Part shown: piece by piece, positions 53,133 to 61,479 of the stretch
How positions within the stretch are numbered: the first letter of the stretch is position 1
How the letters are laid out: every line of letters begins with the position of its first letter
NCBI GenBank assembly: GCA_000745135.1
Contig: JQNH01000001.1
Coordinates: 1,426,001 to 1,490,000, forward strand
Length of the DNA stretch: 64,000 bases
Direction: 5' to 3'
DNA from: Rhizobiales bacterium YIM 77505
GTDB taxonomy: Bacteria > Pseudomonadota > Alphaproteobacteria > Rhizobiales > Beijerinckiaceae
Translations under genes and position numbers: made by a program
Notes under the pieces: generated by a model
The model's input: the letters and a program-made list of their open reading frames with translations, nothing else
Database searches by the model: none
Told to the model about the DNA's origin: nothing

Positions 53133-53867
53133 ATGCGGGATACGAATCGCGCGCCCACGCGGCGCGGCGCCCTGCAATTGGCCCTCGGCGGCGCAGCTGC
53201 GTCCGCCTTTGCGTCGGGAGCCGGAGCGCAGACCATGACGATCAAGCCGAGCGCGCACGACATCCTGGTCGTCGTCGACGTGCAGTACGATTTCCTCCCC
53301 GGCGGCTCGCTCGCCGTGCCGGAGGGGGACGCGGTGATTCCCGTCATCAACCGTTTGGCGACGCGTTTCGCTCACGTGGTGTTGACGCAGGATTGGCATC
53401 CGAAAGGTCATTCCTCCTTCGCGTCAAGCCATCCTGGCAAGAAGCCCTTCGAGACGACCCAGCTCCACTACGGCACGCAGATCCTGTGGCCCGACCACTG
53501 CATCTGGGGCACCCGCGGCGCCGAGATCGCCAAGGAACTCGAGATTCCGAAGGCGCAGATGATCGTGCGCAAAGGCTACCGGCCGGAGATCGACCGCTAT
53601 TCAGGCTTCATCGAGGCCGACCGGAAGACCCCGACGGGGCTTGCCGGCTATTTGCGGGAACGCGGCTTCAAGCGCGTCTTCTGCGCCGGCCTTGCCACCG
53701 ACTTCTGCGTCGCCTGGACAGCTCTCGACGCCCGGAAGGCGGGCTTCGAGACCTACGTGATCGAGGACGCCTGCCGTGGCATCGATACCAACGGTTCGCT
53801 CGCGCGGGCGCTCAAGGACATGGACGAAGCCGGCGTCAGGCGCATCGCATCGGCGGATGTGGCGTGA
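53133..53867 (+). CDS. pncA: Nicotinamidase (isochorismatase family) with apparent Tat signal
   Basis: 244 residues. Hydrolyses nicotinamide to nicotinate for NAD salvage. The catalytic triad is visible: D49 in VVVDVQYDF, K147 in IVRKGYRPEIDRYSGF and C192 in GLATDFCVAW; metal ligands D87, H89 and H93 lie in TQDWHPKGHSSF. The N-terminus RAPTRRGALQLALGGAAASA followed by FASGAGAQ looks like a twin-arginine signal peptide, which would place the enzyme in the periplasm; most PncA proteins are cytoplasmic. The ATG at 53133 follows GGGGAGAGGCGG. An internal ATG at 53235 would give a cytoplasmic form. It follows the BMP-type importer. Confidence 0.9.
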   Translation: MRDTNRAPTRRGALQLALGGAAASAFASGAGAQTMTIKPSAHDILVVVDVQYDFLPGGSLAVPEGDAVIPVINRLATRFAHVVLTQDWHPKGHSSFASSHPGKKPFETTQLHYGTQILWPDHCIWGTRGAEIAKELEIPKAQMIVRKGYRPEIDRYSGFIEADRKTPTGLAGYLRERGFKRVFCAGLATDFCVAWTALDARKAGFETYVIEDACRGIDTNGSLARALKDMDEAGVRRIASADVA

Positions 53868-53878
53868 CGGCACGGCCG

Positions 53879-55195
53879 TCACACGGCCACGCCATGCAGG
53901 TCGTATTCGTCGGCGCGCTCGATCTTCACCGTGATGATGTCGCCCGCGCGCAGGGGCCGTCGCGAGGCGACGTAGACGGCGCCGTCGATCTCGGGCGCGT
54001 CGTGCTTGGAGCGACCCTTCGCTACTGTGGGTCCTGTTTCGTCAACGATCACAGGAAGGCGGCGGCCGACCTTGGCCTTGAGCTTCCGCGCGCTGATCGC
54101 CCGCTGCGCCTTCATGAAGCGGTGCCATCGCTCCTCCTTGACCTCGTCCGGCACGGCGCCGGGAAGATCGTTCGCCGGGGCACCTTTGACCGGCTCGAAA
54201 CGGAAACAGCCGACCCGGTCGAGCTTGGCCTCGTTCAGCCAATCGAGCAGGAGCGCGAAATCCTCCTCCGTCTCGCCGGGGAAGCCGACGATGAAGGTGG
54301 AGCGGATGGCAAGGTCCGGGCAGATCTCGCGCCATTTGCGAATGCGCTCGAGGGTCTTCTCCTGGTTGCCCGGTCGCCGCATGGCCTTGAGCACCTTGGG
54401 CGAGGCGTGCTGGAAGGGAATGTCGAGATAGGGCAGCACCTTGCCTTCCGCCATCAGCGGGATGACCTCGTCCACATGCGGGTAGGGGTAGACGTAGTGA
54501 AGGCGCACCCAGGCGCCGAGCTGGCCGAGCTCCCGCGCAAGGTCGAGGAAGCGGGCGCGCACCTCCCGCTCCCTCCATAAGCTTGCCTGATATTTGAGAT
54601 CCACGCCGTAGGCGCTCGTGTCCTGCGAGATGACGAGAAGCTCCTTGACCCCCGCCTTCACGAGGCGTTCGGCCTCGCGCAGCACCTCCGCCGCCGGGCG
54701 GCTGACGAGATCCCCGCGCAGTTTCGGGATGATGCAGAAGGTGCAGCGGTTGTTGCAGCCCTCCGAGATCTTCAAATAGGCGTAGTGCCGCGGGGTCAGC
54801 TTGATCCCCTGCGGCGGCAGGAGGTCCAGGAAGGGGTCATGGGCCGGCGGCGCGGCCTCATGGACCGCCTGGAGCACCGACTCGTAGGCCTGCGGGCCGG
54901 TGATGGCGAGGAGGTTCGGGAAGCGGTCGCGGATCTCCTCCGGCTGCGCCCCCATGCAACCGGTCACGATGACCTTGCCGTTCTCGGCCATGGCCTCGCC
55001 GATGGCCTCGAGGGACTCGGCCTTGGCGCTGTCGATGAAGCCGCAGGTGTTGACGATCACGACGTCCGCGCCGTCGTGGCGCTTGGTGAGCTCATAGCCT
55101 TCGGCGCGCAGGCGCGTGATGATGCGCTCGGAATCGACCAGGGCCTTGGGACAGCCGAGCGACACGAACGAGATCTTGGGGGCGGGTGCGGTCAT
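53879..55195 (-). CDS. rimO: Ribosomal protein S12 methylthiotransferase RimO
   Basis: 438 residues. Radical-SAM enzyme that methylthiolates an aspartate of ribosomal protein S12. The N-terminal UPF0004 domain has [27 protein letters not shown] and VTGCMGAQ with three iron-sulphur cysteines; the radical-SAM cluster is [18 protein letters not shown]-terminal TRAM domain ends the protein ([12 protein letters not shown]). The start ATG at 55195 gives [14 protein letters not shown]. Convergent with pncA. Confidence 0.95.
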   Translation of the reverse strand: MTAPAPKISFVSLGCPKALVDSERIITRLRAEGYELTKRHDGADVVIVNTCGFIDSAKAESLEAIGEAMAENGKVIVTGCMGAQPEEIRDRFPNLLAITGPQAYESVLQAVHEAAPPAHDPFLDLLPPQGIKLTPRHYAYLKISEGCNNRCTFCIIPKLRGDLVSRPAAEVLREAERLVKAGVKELLVISQDTSAYGVDLKYQASLWREREVRARFLDLARELGQLGAWVRLHYVYPYPHVDEVIPLMAEGKVLPYLDIPFQHASPKVLKAMRRPGNQEKTLERIRKWREICPDLAIRSTFIVGFPGETEEDFALLLDWLNEAKLDRVGCFRFEPVKGAPANDLPGAVPDEVKEERWHRFMKAQRAISARKLKAKVGRRLPVIVDETGPTVAKGRSKHDAPEIDGAVYVASRRPLRAGDIITVKIERADEYDLHGVAV

Positions 55196-55375
55196 CGGGG
55201 AGAGACAGGTTGGGCAGGGCGGTCTCGCACGCCTTTTGCCTTTTTTCCAGGGGCTTGGAGGATCTCCTCGCAAGACCCGCGAAGGGCGGCCATTTCATGA
55301 CGGAGCCGTTGCGCGATCGGATCAAGCTTTCTTCAATTTCTTTTCGCTAGCCTGCCCTCGGATCTGGGGCGAAGG

Positions 55376-55825
55376 ATGAAAGAGAAGCGGTCGGCGCCGC
55401 GCATGAGGAGCTTCCTCAGAGGCACGGTCATCTTCAACAACGGGCAGTCGACCCTGGACTGCCTGATCCGCGATATTTCCGCGACGGGCGCCCGCCTGCA
55501 GCTCTCGGAAGCCGTGACGCTGCCTCACCGCTTCGACCTCTATGTCCTTCAGAGACGGGAGAGGATGACCGTCACGGTGCAATGGCGACGGGGCGACGAG
55601 GTCGGCGTCGCCGTGGAGCAGCCTGATCGTCCAGGCCTCGACCGGGGCGCCGTCCCCGATTGGGCCGAGCGCGTGCGCAGCCTCGAGGCGGAAGTCGGCC
55701 GCATGGGCCTCCTCCTGCTCCACCTGCAAAGCGAGCTCCAGGCCTTGAAGAGCGGCAAGGCCCCGGATGCGCGAGGCGATGCTGAGTGGCGGCCGCTTGC
55801 GGTCGCCCCCGTCTCTAGCCGCTGA
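55376..55825 (+). CDS. PilZ domain protein (probable cyclic di-GMP receptor)
   Basis: 149 residues. The PilZ motif RxxxR appears as KRSAPRMRSFLRG and the second motif as DISATGARLQ, the residues that bind cyclic di-GMP. A short C-terminal helix (VRSLEAEVGRMGLLLLHLQS) may be a coiled coil for dimerisation. The ATG at 55376 has GGGG six bases upstream. Divergent from rimO. Confidence 0.85.
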   Translation: MKEKRSAPRMRSFLRGTVIFNNGQSTLDCLIRDISATGARLQLSEAVTLPHRFDLYVLQRRERMTVTVQWRRGDEVGVAVEQPDRPGLDRGAVPDWAERVRSLEAEVGRMGLLLLHLQSELQALKSGKAPDARGDAEWRPLAVAPVSSR

Positions 55826-55954
55826 AGCGTCAAGCAACGGCTCCAACAGACCTGTGTTGCGCGAAACCCGGGCATGGGACGTGCTTCGCCCCGGCTGTTC
55901 ACATGCGCTTCATCTCAGCGGCCTATAGCGCCGTCGCGTGACATAGGGTTCGCC

Positions 55955-56038
55955 ATGGACGGAAGTCTGTTGATCGAGCTTGCGATCGTGGCAGGCGTCA
56001 TCGCGACGGCGTTGGGCGTCGCGGCGGTCGGCCATTGA
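55955..56038 (+). CDS. Possible 27-residue membrane microprotein
   Basis: MDGSLLIELAIVAGVIATAL followed by GVAAVGH: almost entirely one hydrophobic helix. AGGG lies six bases before the ATG. Its 3' part is antisense to the small gene at 55998-56225, so both may not be real. No family is known to me. Confidence 0.3.
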   Translation: MDGSLLIELAIVAGVIATALGVAAVGH

Positions 56039-56225
56039 GCGCATCGTCCGTGCAGCGCCCTCCTGTTGCCGCCTCCAGGCGGTCGATGAGGAGCTGCAGA
56101 TCCTTCGGGATCGGCGCGTCAAGGACGTCGCCATAGAGGCGCTGCAGGTTGCGTGCAACCGCCAGCTTGGCGCAGTTCGCATCAAGCTCGGCGTCGGCAA
56201 AGCTGGGGTGGCGGCGTTCCTCCAT
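55998..56225 (-). CDS. Small protein resembling NepR anti-sigma factors
   Basis: 75 residues. The segment ARNLQRLYGDVLDAPIPKDL followed by QLLIDRLEAA resembles the NepR pattern (L-x-x-x-Y-x-D-V-x-x-x-P-x-P-x-x-L-x-x-L-x-x-x-L-E) of the alphaproteobacterial general stress response. However, the usual neighbours ecfG and phyR are absent and the ribosome-binding site before the ATG at 56225 is poor. A plain small hypothetical protein is the alternative. Confidence 0.4.
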   Translation of the reverse strand: MEERRHPSFADAELDANCAKLAVARNLQRLYGDVLDAPIPKDLQLLIDRLEAATGGRCTDDALNGRPPRRPTPSR

Positions 56226-56344
56226 GAACGGGCAACCACATCATGGCCCGCTGGTTTCAGCTTGACAAAAACGACCCCGCTTCCGCCAACCGGGAGAGGG
56301 ATTTACGACACCGGCCGTGAGGGCGCGAGGACGTGACCCGAGCG

Positions 56345-56434
56345 TGGCGGAAGGGGTGGGATTCGAACCCACGAGGGGCTTGCACCCCTGGCGGTTTTCA
56401 AGACCGCTGCCTTAAACCGCTCGGCCACCCTTCC
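56345..56434 (-). tRNA. tRNA-Ser (anticodon UGA)
   Basis: A 90-base class II tRNA with encoded CCA. The acceptor GGAAGGG pairs with CCCTTCC; the anticodon stem-loop GCGGT-CTTGAAA-ACCGC has TGA; a long variable arm (CAGGGGTGCAAGCCCCTC) and a T arm with GGTTCGAATCC follow. Confidence 0.95.
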
Positions 56435-56768
56435 AAGCCATGAGAGACTTGGTCGATCTTACGCGCGCGGACGACCGGCAGAGCATCGGCAACCGCTCTG
56501 CCGCCACTCGCGCCTTCCGCCTGTGTAGGGCTGCCAGGAGTCGCGCGTCAACCTCGCCGCATCGCACCCCTTCGGTCTGCCGAGTGCCAAGCGCCTGACC
56601 TGGGAGCCCCCCAATGTCCGGTGTCGCGGCGGCGGGGAGCGCATGGGATGTGAACGCCACTCGACTCAAGATGTTTGCATCAGCATGGGGCGTCTGTGTC
56701 CTGCCGCACACCGTCCTCGACCTGCCGGGAGCAGAGTTGCGGATTCCGAGAAGAAAGGCAGCGCGACC
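56435..56768. other. Intergenic region between tRNA-Ser and a small membrane-protein gene
   Basis: 334 bases. It must carry the tRNA promoter on the minus strand. A frame of 70 codons (56614-56826, plus strand) has GGGAG upstream but an unconvincing product, so I do not call it. Nothing else is recognised. Confidence 0.4.
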
Positions 56769-56948
56769 ATGTGGCTTTTCTCTCGACGCTCAAGGTTCTT
56801 GGACCACCGCGAAGCGATGCGCATGAACCGCAAGGCGCGTCACGTTCCGTTCGGCACCCTCCTGCTCGCTCTCCTCATCCTGGCTTGCGCTCTTTCCGCT
56901 TTTCTGGACCTGAGCGCGCTCGGCCCCGCCAACAGCCCCTTGCGGTAG
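56769..56948 (+). CDS. Small single-pass membrane protein, 59 residues
   Basis: A basic N-terminus (WLFSRRSRFLDHREAMRMNR) precedes one strong hydrophobic helix (GTLLLALLILACALSAFLDL). The ribosome-binding site is weak and an internal ATG at 56823 is possible. I recognise no family. It lies between tRNA-Ser and the GATCC-rich region in front of the ParA-like gene. Confidence 0.45.
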   Translation: MWLFSRRSRFLDHREAMRMNRKARHVPFGTLLLALLILACALSAFLDLSALGPANSPLR

Positions 56949-57040
56949 GGGATCGGTTTCATCCGGCCTCAGACCCTAGGCCGGAGGGCGGCGCCGGCAC
57001 GCCGCCACATTCGCCGCGAAGCCCTTGAGGCTCCGGCCGG

Positions 57041-57165
57041 TCCAGGATCCAGGGATCCCGTGACCACCGGATCCGACGGGCGCTCTTAACCCACAATTAA
57101 CCATAACAGGTGAAACCAGGGATCAAGGCATCCTTGGATGATGGCCTGCGATCCCAGGATCCAAG
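57041..57165. repeat. Cluster of GATCC palindromes upstream of the ParA-like gene
   Basis: Six GGATC/GATCC sites in about 125 bases, among them GGATCC at 57046, GGGATCCC at 57053, CGGATCCG at 57069 and GGATCC at 57158, plus the inverted pair CCTTGGAT / ATCCAAGG (57133-57167). Similar words occur at 47.97-48.03 kb. It may be a dispersed repeat, or a centromere/operator for the downstream RHH protein. Confidence 0.5.
57087..57102 (+). promoter_or_regulatory. CtrA-type box TTAA-N7-TTAAC
   Basis: TTAACCCACAATTAAC matches the full CtrA consensus exactly, with the second half reading TTAACCAT as in Caulobacter sites. It lies 125-140 bases upstream of the ParA-like start, suggesting cell-cycle control. 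Confidence 0.6.
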
Positions 57166-57226
57166 GTCGCCGCCATGTCGGGGCCGCAGCCTCCCTCGCG
57201 CCGTCCCGCAAACAAAGGAACATCGC

Positions 57227-57904
57227 ATGAAGGCGATCACGTTCGTCACGCAGAAGGGCGGCAGCGGCAAGAGCACGCTGTGTATTAATCTCGCCATCGC
57301 AGCGCAGGAGGCTGGCCGGTCGGTGTGCATCCTGGAGATGGACCGCCAGGCCACGATCAGCGATTGGGCCGAGCACCGCAGCGCCGCGACGCCAGAGGTC
57401 GCGCAGATCGATGCACCGCAGCTCGAGGCGGTGATCAAGAACCTCGCCGGCTCGGCCTATGAATATGTCTTCATCGATACCCCTGGGGTCGACAGCCCCG
57501 GCACCCTGTCCGCCATTCGCGCCGCCGACCTCTGCATCATCCCGTGCCGGCCGACTCCTGCCGATCTGCGCGCCTTCAAGCCCACGCTGGCAGCGATCTA
57601 CCGCCTCGACAAGCGGTTCGCCTTTGTGCTCAACCAGACCCCGCCGCGCAGCTACCGCATTCGCGACGCGGCCGACGGTCTTGCGGTGCTCGGCGTCCTC
57701 CCGGACGTCAACATCGTCATGCGCAACGACCACCAGGACGCGATCGGCCTTGGACAAGGCGTGACCGAGTACAACCCCAAGGGCGCTGCCGCGGAAGAGA
57801 TCCGTCGGCTGTGGACATGGATTGAGCGCCGCACGCAGGCCTCCCTCGAGAGCCGGACGACCGAGAAGCTCAAGAAGGGCATCAAGAATGTCAAAGCAGC
57901 ATAA
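57227..57904 (+). CDS. ParA/MinD-type ATPase
   Basis: 225 residues. The deviant Walker A is KGGSGKST (10-17) with the signature lysine K10; the A' region is CILEMDRQATISDWAEHR, where Arg stands in place of the usual Pro; Walker B is VFIDTPG (D84). Small ParA proteins of this type (ParF/VirC1/McdA-like) position DNA or large protein complexes by dynamic binding to the nucleoid. The start ATG at 57227 has AAGGAA six bases upstream. The next gene overlaps it by 17 bases and encodes a putative DNA-binding partner. No replication gene is near, so this is a chromosomal orphan pair. Confidence 0.87.
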   Translation: MKAITFVTQKGGSGKSTLCINLAIAAQEAGRSVCILEMDRQATISDWAEHRSAATPEVAQIDAPQLEAVIKNLAGSAYEYVFIDTPGVDSPGTLSAIRAADLCIIPCRPTPADLRAFKPTLAAIYRLDKRFAFVLNQTPPRSYRIRDAADGLAVLGVLPDVNIVMRNDHQDAIGLGQGVTEYNPKGAAAEEIRRLWTWIERRTQASLESRTTEKLKKGIKNVKAA

Positions 57905-58193
57905 GCTCGATTTGAAGTCGATCGTCGCCGCGTCCGTGTCCGCGGCGGGCGAGCTCGGTGCGGTCGTCCCGCTGCGCCCCGCCGATGCGCCAGCGCGGCC
58001 GAAGCGCACCCTAAAAGAACGGGCGCGGCAGCTCTCCGTCTATCTCGAGCCGCCGGTCTATGACCAGCTTCGCGATCTTGCCTACGCAGAGCGGACCAAA
58101 ATCCACCCCTTGATGCTGGAGGCGCTGGATCTGCTCTTCAAGCAGAGAGGGGCGTTGTCCATCAAACAGTTGACATCGGATCTTCAAAAGTGA
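57888..58193 (+). CDS. Ribbon-helix-helix-like partner of the ParA ATPase
   Basis: 101 residues. A flexible basic N-terminus (KQHKLDLKSIVAASVSAAGE), which could stimulate the ParA ATPase, precedes ARQLSVYLEPPVYDQLRDLA and HPLMLEALDLLFKQRG, a beta-strand and two helices typical of ribbon-helix-helix proteins such as ParG or CopG. GAAGGG precedes the ATG at 57888. It overlaps the ParA gene by 17 bases, implying coupled expression as a two-gene positioning cassette. Confidence 0.7.
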   Translation: MSKQHKLDLKSIVAASVSAAGELGAVVPLRPADAPARPKRTLKERARQLSVYLEPPVYDQLRDLAYAERTKIHPLMLEALDLLFKQRGALSIKQLTSDLQK

Positions 58194-58552
58194 TGTCAGC
58201 AACGCGCATCAGGCTCTCGCAGGTTCAGGGGGTCGTCATGCCAGCGAGGCTCGTTCCGTCCTTTCGCTCTATGAGTGAGAGGCGCCGTCGCCCGCAACAA
58301 AGTAGAGGATTAGCTTCATTCATCAAGATGATGGAATATCTACATATTTCTGGATTCTCGAACCATCTGTTGCGCGCCCGCCACGCTGCCTGACTTTCGC
58401 TCCGCGGAACGGCCAGGCTTGTTGACGATGGTCGGTCCCTTAACGTCCTGTTAGCGGGTCGATGAGATGATGATGCGGGGAGAGCGCTGCCTCAGGAAGA
58501 AGGCGAACGCGCGGACGTCGCGGGATCGATGAGGGGAATGCGAAGGGAAGCG
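58194..58552. other. Gene-free region before rlpA, with an AT-rich patch and a CtrA-like site
   Basis: 359 bases. The part from about 58305 to 58370 is clearly richer in A/T than the surroundings. A near-consensus CtrA box lies at 58440-58455. No gene with a plausible product is visible. Confidence 0.5.
58440..58455 (+). promoter_or_regulatory. Near-consensus CtrA box upstream of rlpA
   Basis: TTAACGTCCTGTTAGC fits TTAA-N7-TTAAC with one mismatch (G for A). It is about 100 bases before the rlpA start. RlpA acts at the septum, so cell-cycle control would make sense. Confidence 0.4.
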
Positions 58553-59479
58553 ATGGGATCAGGTGCCGCGGTGCGGGCCTCGTCGGCGCCTGCGCCGCGA
58601 GCGGCCCTGAAGATCTTGGCCGTCACTGCGGTTGCAGCCATCACCGCCAATTGCAGCTCGCAACAGGTGGCCGGCGGCCGCGGCGTCGACCCGAAATATG
58701 GCGTCGCTCCAAGCCCTCGTGTGGTGCAAGAGGGTGAGCCTGTGCCGAAGGGAGGCGGGCGGGAGATGGTGGGCCGGCCCTATCAGATCGCCGGCCGCAC
58801 CTATGTTCCTCACGAGAACCCGTCGGGATATTCGCGGACGGGGCTCGCGTCCTGGTATGGCTCTGCCTTCCATGGGCGGCTCACCGCCAATGGCGAGGTA
58901 TACGACCGCCACTCCATCGCCGCAGCGCACACCACATTGCCCCTGCCAAGCTATGTCCGGATCACCAATCTGGAGAACCGGCGCTCCATCATCGTCCGCG
59001 TGAACGACCGCGGGCCCTATCACGGCAACCGCCTGATCGACGTCTCGGAGCGCGTCGCGGAGGCCCTCGATTTCAAGCGCATCGGAACCGCCCGGGTGAA
59101 GGTCGATTATGTCGGTCGCGCTTCGACCCGCGGCAGCGACGATCGCAAGTTGCTGGCCACCCTGAGGACCGACGGGACGCCGGCCCCGTTCCCGGGAGCC
59201 ACGCCGCCCGTTCTGGTGGCAGCCGCCGAGCCCGCTCCATCGAGCCTGCGGAGCTCCGGGCAGATTTTGGCCAGCTTCTCTGAGCGCTCCGCTAGAGAGG
59301 TCGCGCCGGCACGCGAAGGACGAGAAGCGGAGACGGAGGCGACGCAACAGGTCGCGGCCGGGATTCCTCTGCCGCCTGAGCGGCCATTCGACCTCGGAGC
59401 GGCGCCGAACGGCGCGGTCCGTGGCCCGGTGGCGGCACTTCTTCCGCCGACACGTCCGAAAGTCGCTGGCCTCCTCTAA
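58553..59479 (+). CDS. rlpA: Septal-ring lytic transglycosylase RlpA-like lipoprotein
   Basis: 308 residues. A basic N-terminus and a hydrophobic stretch end in ITANCSS, a lipobox-like sequence. The double-psi beta-barrel domain has GLASWYGSAFHGRLTANGEV, IAAAHTTLPLPSYVRITNLE and VRVNDRGPYHGNRLIDVS with the catalytic His and Asp. Long Pro/Ala-rich tail; no SPOR domain is visible at the C-terminus, unlike in E. coli. The ATG at 58553 follows AAGGG with a five-base spacer; upstream ATGs at 58529 and 58538 are less well placed. It cleaves denuded glycan strands at division sites. Confidence 0.9.
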   Translation: MGSGAAVRASSAPAPRAALKILAVTAVAAITANCSSQQVAGGRGVDPKYGVAPSPRVVQEGEPVPKGGGREMVGRPYQIAGRTYVPHENPSGYSRTGLASWYGSAFHGRLTANGEVYDRHSIAAAHTTLPLPSYVRITNLENRRSIIVRVNDRGPYHGNRLIDVSERVAEALDFKRIGTARVKVDYVGRASTRGSDDRKLLATLRTDGTPAPFPGATPPVLVAAAEPAPSSLRSSGQILASFSERSAREVAPAREGREAETEATQQVAAGIPLPPERPFDLGAAPNGAVRGPVAALLPPTRPKVAGLL

Positions 59480-59579
59480 GGTCTCTCGCACGCTGGCGCT
59501 TACTTAAGCCTGTCCGCAACATTGATTTCGCGCCCCTGAGCGCGCACATTTTGCTTCCAGCGGAGTGCGAGGCTCAGGA

Positions 59580-60791
59580 ATGAGGCGTTTATCGGGGCAG
59601 TGGTTTTCGGCGCGGCGTCTTGTTCTTCCCTTTCTGGCCATGTGGGTTGCGGTCGGCTGCGTCGCCGATCCGCGGCCGGCTGTCGCTCAGTCGTTTCAGA
59701 CCATAGCGCCGCACGCCATCCTCATGGACGCCGAGACGGGGACGGTCCTTTTCGAGAAGGCGGCTGACGACCCGATGGCGCCAGCGAGCATGGCGAAGAT
59801 CATGGCGGTCGAGGTGATCTTCAACGAGATCAAACAGGGCCGCCTGACGCTCGACAGTGAATTCGTGATCTCCGAGAACGCCTGGCGGCGGGGCGGGGGG
59901 GGCTCCGGCGGCTCGTCCATGTTCGCCAAGCTCAACGATCGCATCAAGCTCGGCGACCTCTTGCGCGGCATCATCGTCCAGTCCGGCAACGACGCGTCCA
60001 TCGCCGTGGCTGAAGGCATCGCCGGCAGCGAAGACAACTTCGCCCGCATGATGACCGATCGTGCCCGCCAGCTCGGTCTGACGGTGTCAACCTTCAAGAA
60101 CGCGACCGGCTACGCCCATCCGGAGCAGAAGGTGACGGCCCGGGAGCTTGCCATCCTGGCCGCTCACATCATCGAGACCTATCCCGAACTCTACAAGATA
60201 TTTGGCGAGCGGGAGTTCACCTGGAACAAGATCCGGCAGCAGAACCGCAATCCGCTGCTCACCATGGAGATCGGGGCCGACGGGCTGAAAACCGGCAACA
60301 TCGAAGAGTCCGGCTTCGGTCTCGTGGGATCGGCTGTCCAGAACGGCCAGCGCCTGATCGTGGTCGTCAATGGACTGAAAACCGCTCGCGATCGGGCGAA
60401 CGAGTCTCGCAAACTGCTCGAGTGGGGATTTCGCGCCTTCGAGGCCCGTCAATTGTTCGACAAGGGCGAGATCGTCGGCGAGGCAAAGGTTCATGGCGGC
60501 AGCCGGGGCTCCGTGCCTCTCGTGGCGAAGAAGCCCGTCCGCCTCTTGGTCCCCCGTGGCTCGGGGGAGCGGGTGACCGCCCGTATCATCTACCAGGGTC
60601 CCCTCATTCCGCCGGTGAAGGAGGGAACGGAGGTGGCGCGGCTGCGCGTCACACGCGGCGATGTGAAAGCGCTCGATCTGCCGCTTTATGCTGGCGAGAC
60701 AGTCGAGGTCGGCACCCTTCAACAGCGGGCCGTGGACGGTCTCCTGGAGTTCGGCACCGGGCTCGTTCGGCGCGCCTTCAGCCGCAGCTGA
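59580..60791 (+). CDS. dacC: D-alanyl-D-alanine carboxypeptidase (penicillin-binding protein 5/6 type)
   Basis: 403 residues. A signal peptide (LVLPFLAMWVAVGCVADPRP region, cut near AVAQ) is followed by the peptidase S11 domain with SMAK (SxxK) near residue 73, SGN in VQSGNDASIA and KTG in GLKTGNIEESG. A C-terminal PBP5-like domain and an amphipathic tail follow (LVRRAFSRS). It trims peptidoglycan stem peptides. The ATG at 59580 has GAGG seven bases upstream. It follows rlpA on the same strand and precedes tmk. Confidence 0.92.
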   Translation: MRRLSGQWFSARRLVLPFLAMWVAVGCVADPRPAVAQSFQTIAPHAILMDAETGTVLFEKAADDPMAPASMAKIMAVEVIFNEIKQGRLTLDSEFVISENAWRRGGGGSGGSSMFAKLNDRIKLGDLLRGIIVQSGNDASIAVAEGIAGSEDNFARMMTDRARQLGLTVSTFKNATGYAHPEQKVTARELAILAAHIIETYPELYKIFGEREFTWNKIRQQNRNPLLTMEIGADGLKTGNIEESGFGLVGSAVQNGQRLIVVVNGLKTARDRANESRKLLEWGFRAFEARQLFDKGEIVGEAKVHGGSRGSVPLVAKKPVRLLVPRGSGERVTARIIYQGPLIPPVKEGTEVARLRVTRGDVKALDLPLYAGETVEVGTLQQRAVDGLLEFGTGLVRRAFSRS

Positions 60792-60801
60792 ACAAACGGC
60801 C

Positions 60802-61479
60802 ATGGCGGGTCGTTTCATCACCTTCGAAGGCGGCGAGGGGGCCGGCAAGTCGACCCAGATCGCCCGGCTCGGGGCGCGGCTGGAGGCGAGGGGGCTTCCC
60901 GTCGTTGTGACCCGCGAGCCCGGAGGCTCGCCGCGAGCGGAACGGATCCGGGAAGCGGTGCTCGGCGGAGGCGCCAAGCCTTTCGGACCGCTGGCCGAAG
61001 CGATATTGTTCTCGGCTGCGCGCCTCGACCACCTGGACGCCACGATCCGGCCGGCGCTTGCGCGCGGCGCCTTCGTCCTCTGCGACCGCTTTCTCGACTC
61101 CACCCGCGCCTACCAGGGGCTGGACGACCGCATCGAGGGCAACATCCTCCGAGCCCTGGAGCGCGTGGTCGTTGCAGGGACGCGGCCCGATCTGACCATC
61201 GTTCTCGACGTGCCTCCGAAGCTTGGCCTCGAGCGCGCCGCCGCGCGGAGAACGGAGCAGGGGGAGGGGGCTGACCGTTTCGAGGCCGAGGATCTGGCCT
61301 TTCACGAGCGGCTTCGAGAAGCCTTCCGAACCATCGCGGCGAGCGAACCGGCCCGCTGCGTTCTGATCGACGCGGCGCGCCCGCCAGACAAGGTCGAGGC
61401 TGAGATTTGGCATGTCGTGAAAGATCGGTTCGGCTCCGATCTTGCCGCCGCGACGGCCCGGCGGAGGGCACATGGCTGA
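60802..61479 (+). CDS. tmk: Thymidylate kinase
   Basis: 225 residues. P-loop FEGGEGAGKSTQ near the N-terminus, the DRx-type motif in VLCDRFLDSTRAYQG and the TREPGGSP segment with the substrate-binding residues are clear. It converts dTMP to dTDP. Its TGA lies inside the start of holB (eight-base overlap), an order frequent in bacteria. The start ATG is at 60802. Confidence 0.95.
   Translation: MAGRFITFEGGEGAGKSTQIARLGARLEARGLPVVVTREPGGSPRAERIREAVLGGGAKPFGPLAEAILFSAARLDHLDATIRPALARGAFVLCDRFLDSTRAYQGLDDRIEGNILRALERVVVAGTRPDLTIVLDVPPKLGLERAAARRTEQGEGADRFEAEDLAFHERLREAFRTIAASEPARCVLIDAARPPDKVEAEIWHVVKDRFGSDLAAATARRRAHG

Noticed and set aside
56345-56434. tRNA-Ser as attachment site of an integrated element carrying the ParA-RHH genes
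   Set aside because: I found no second copy of the tRNA 3' end, no integrase, and the ParA genes lie on the 5' side of the tRNA.
56614-56826. 70-codon frame with GGGAG upstream
   Set aside because: The product has no convincing composition or motif, and it overlaps the better small membrane-protein frame.
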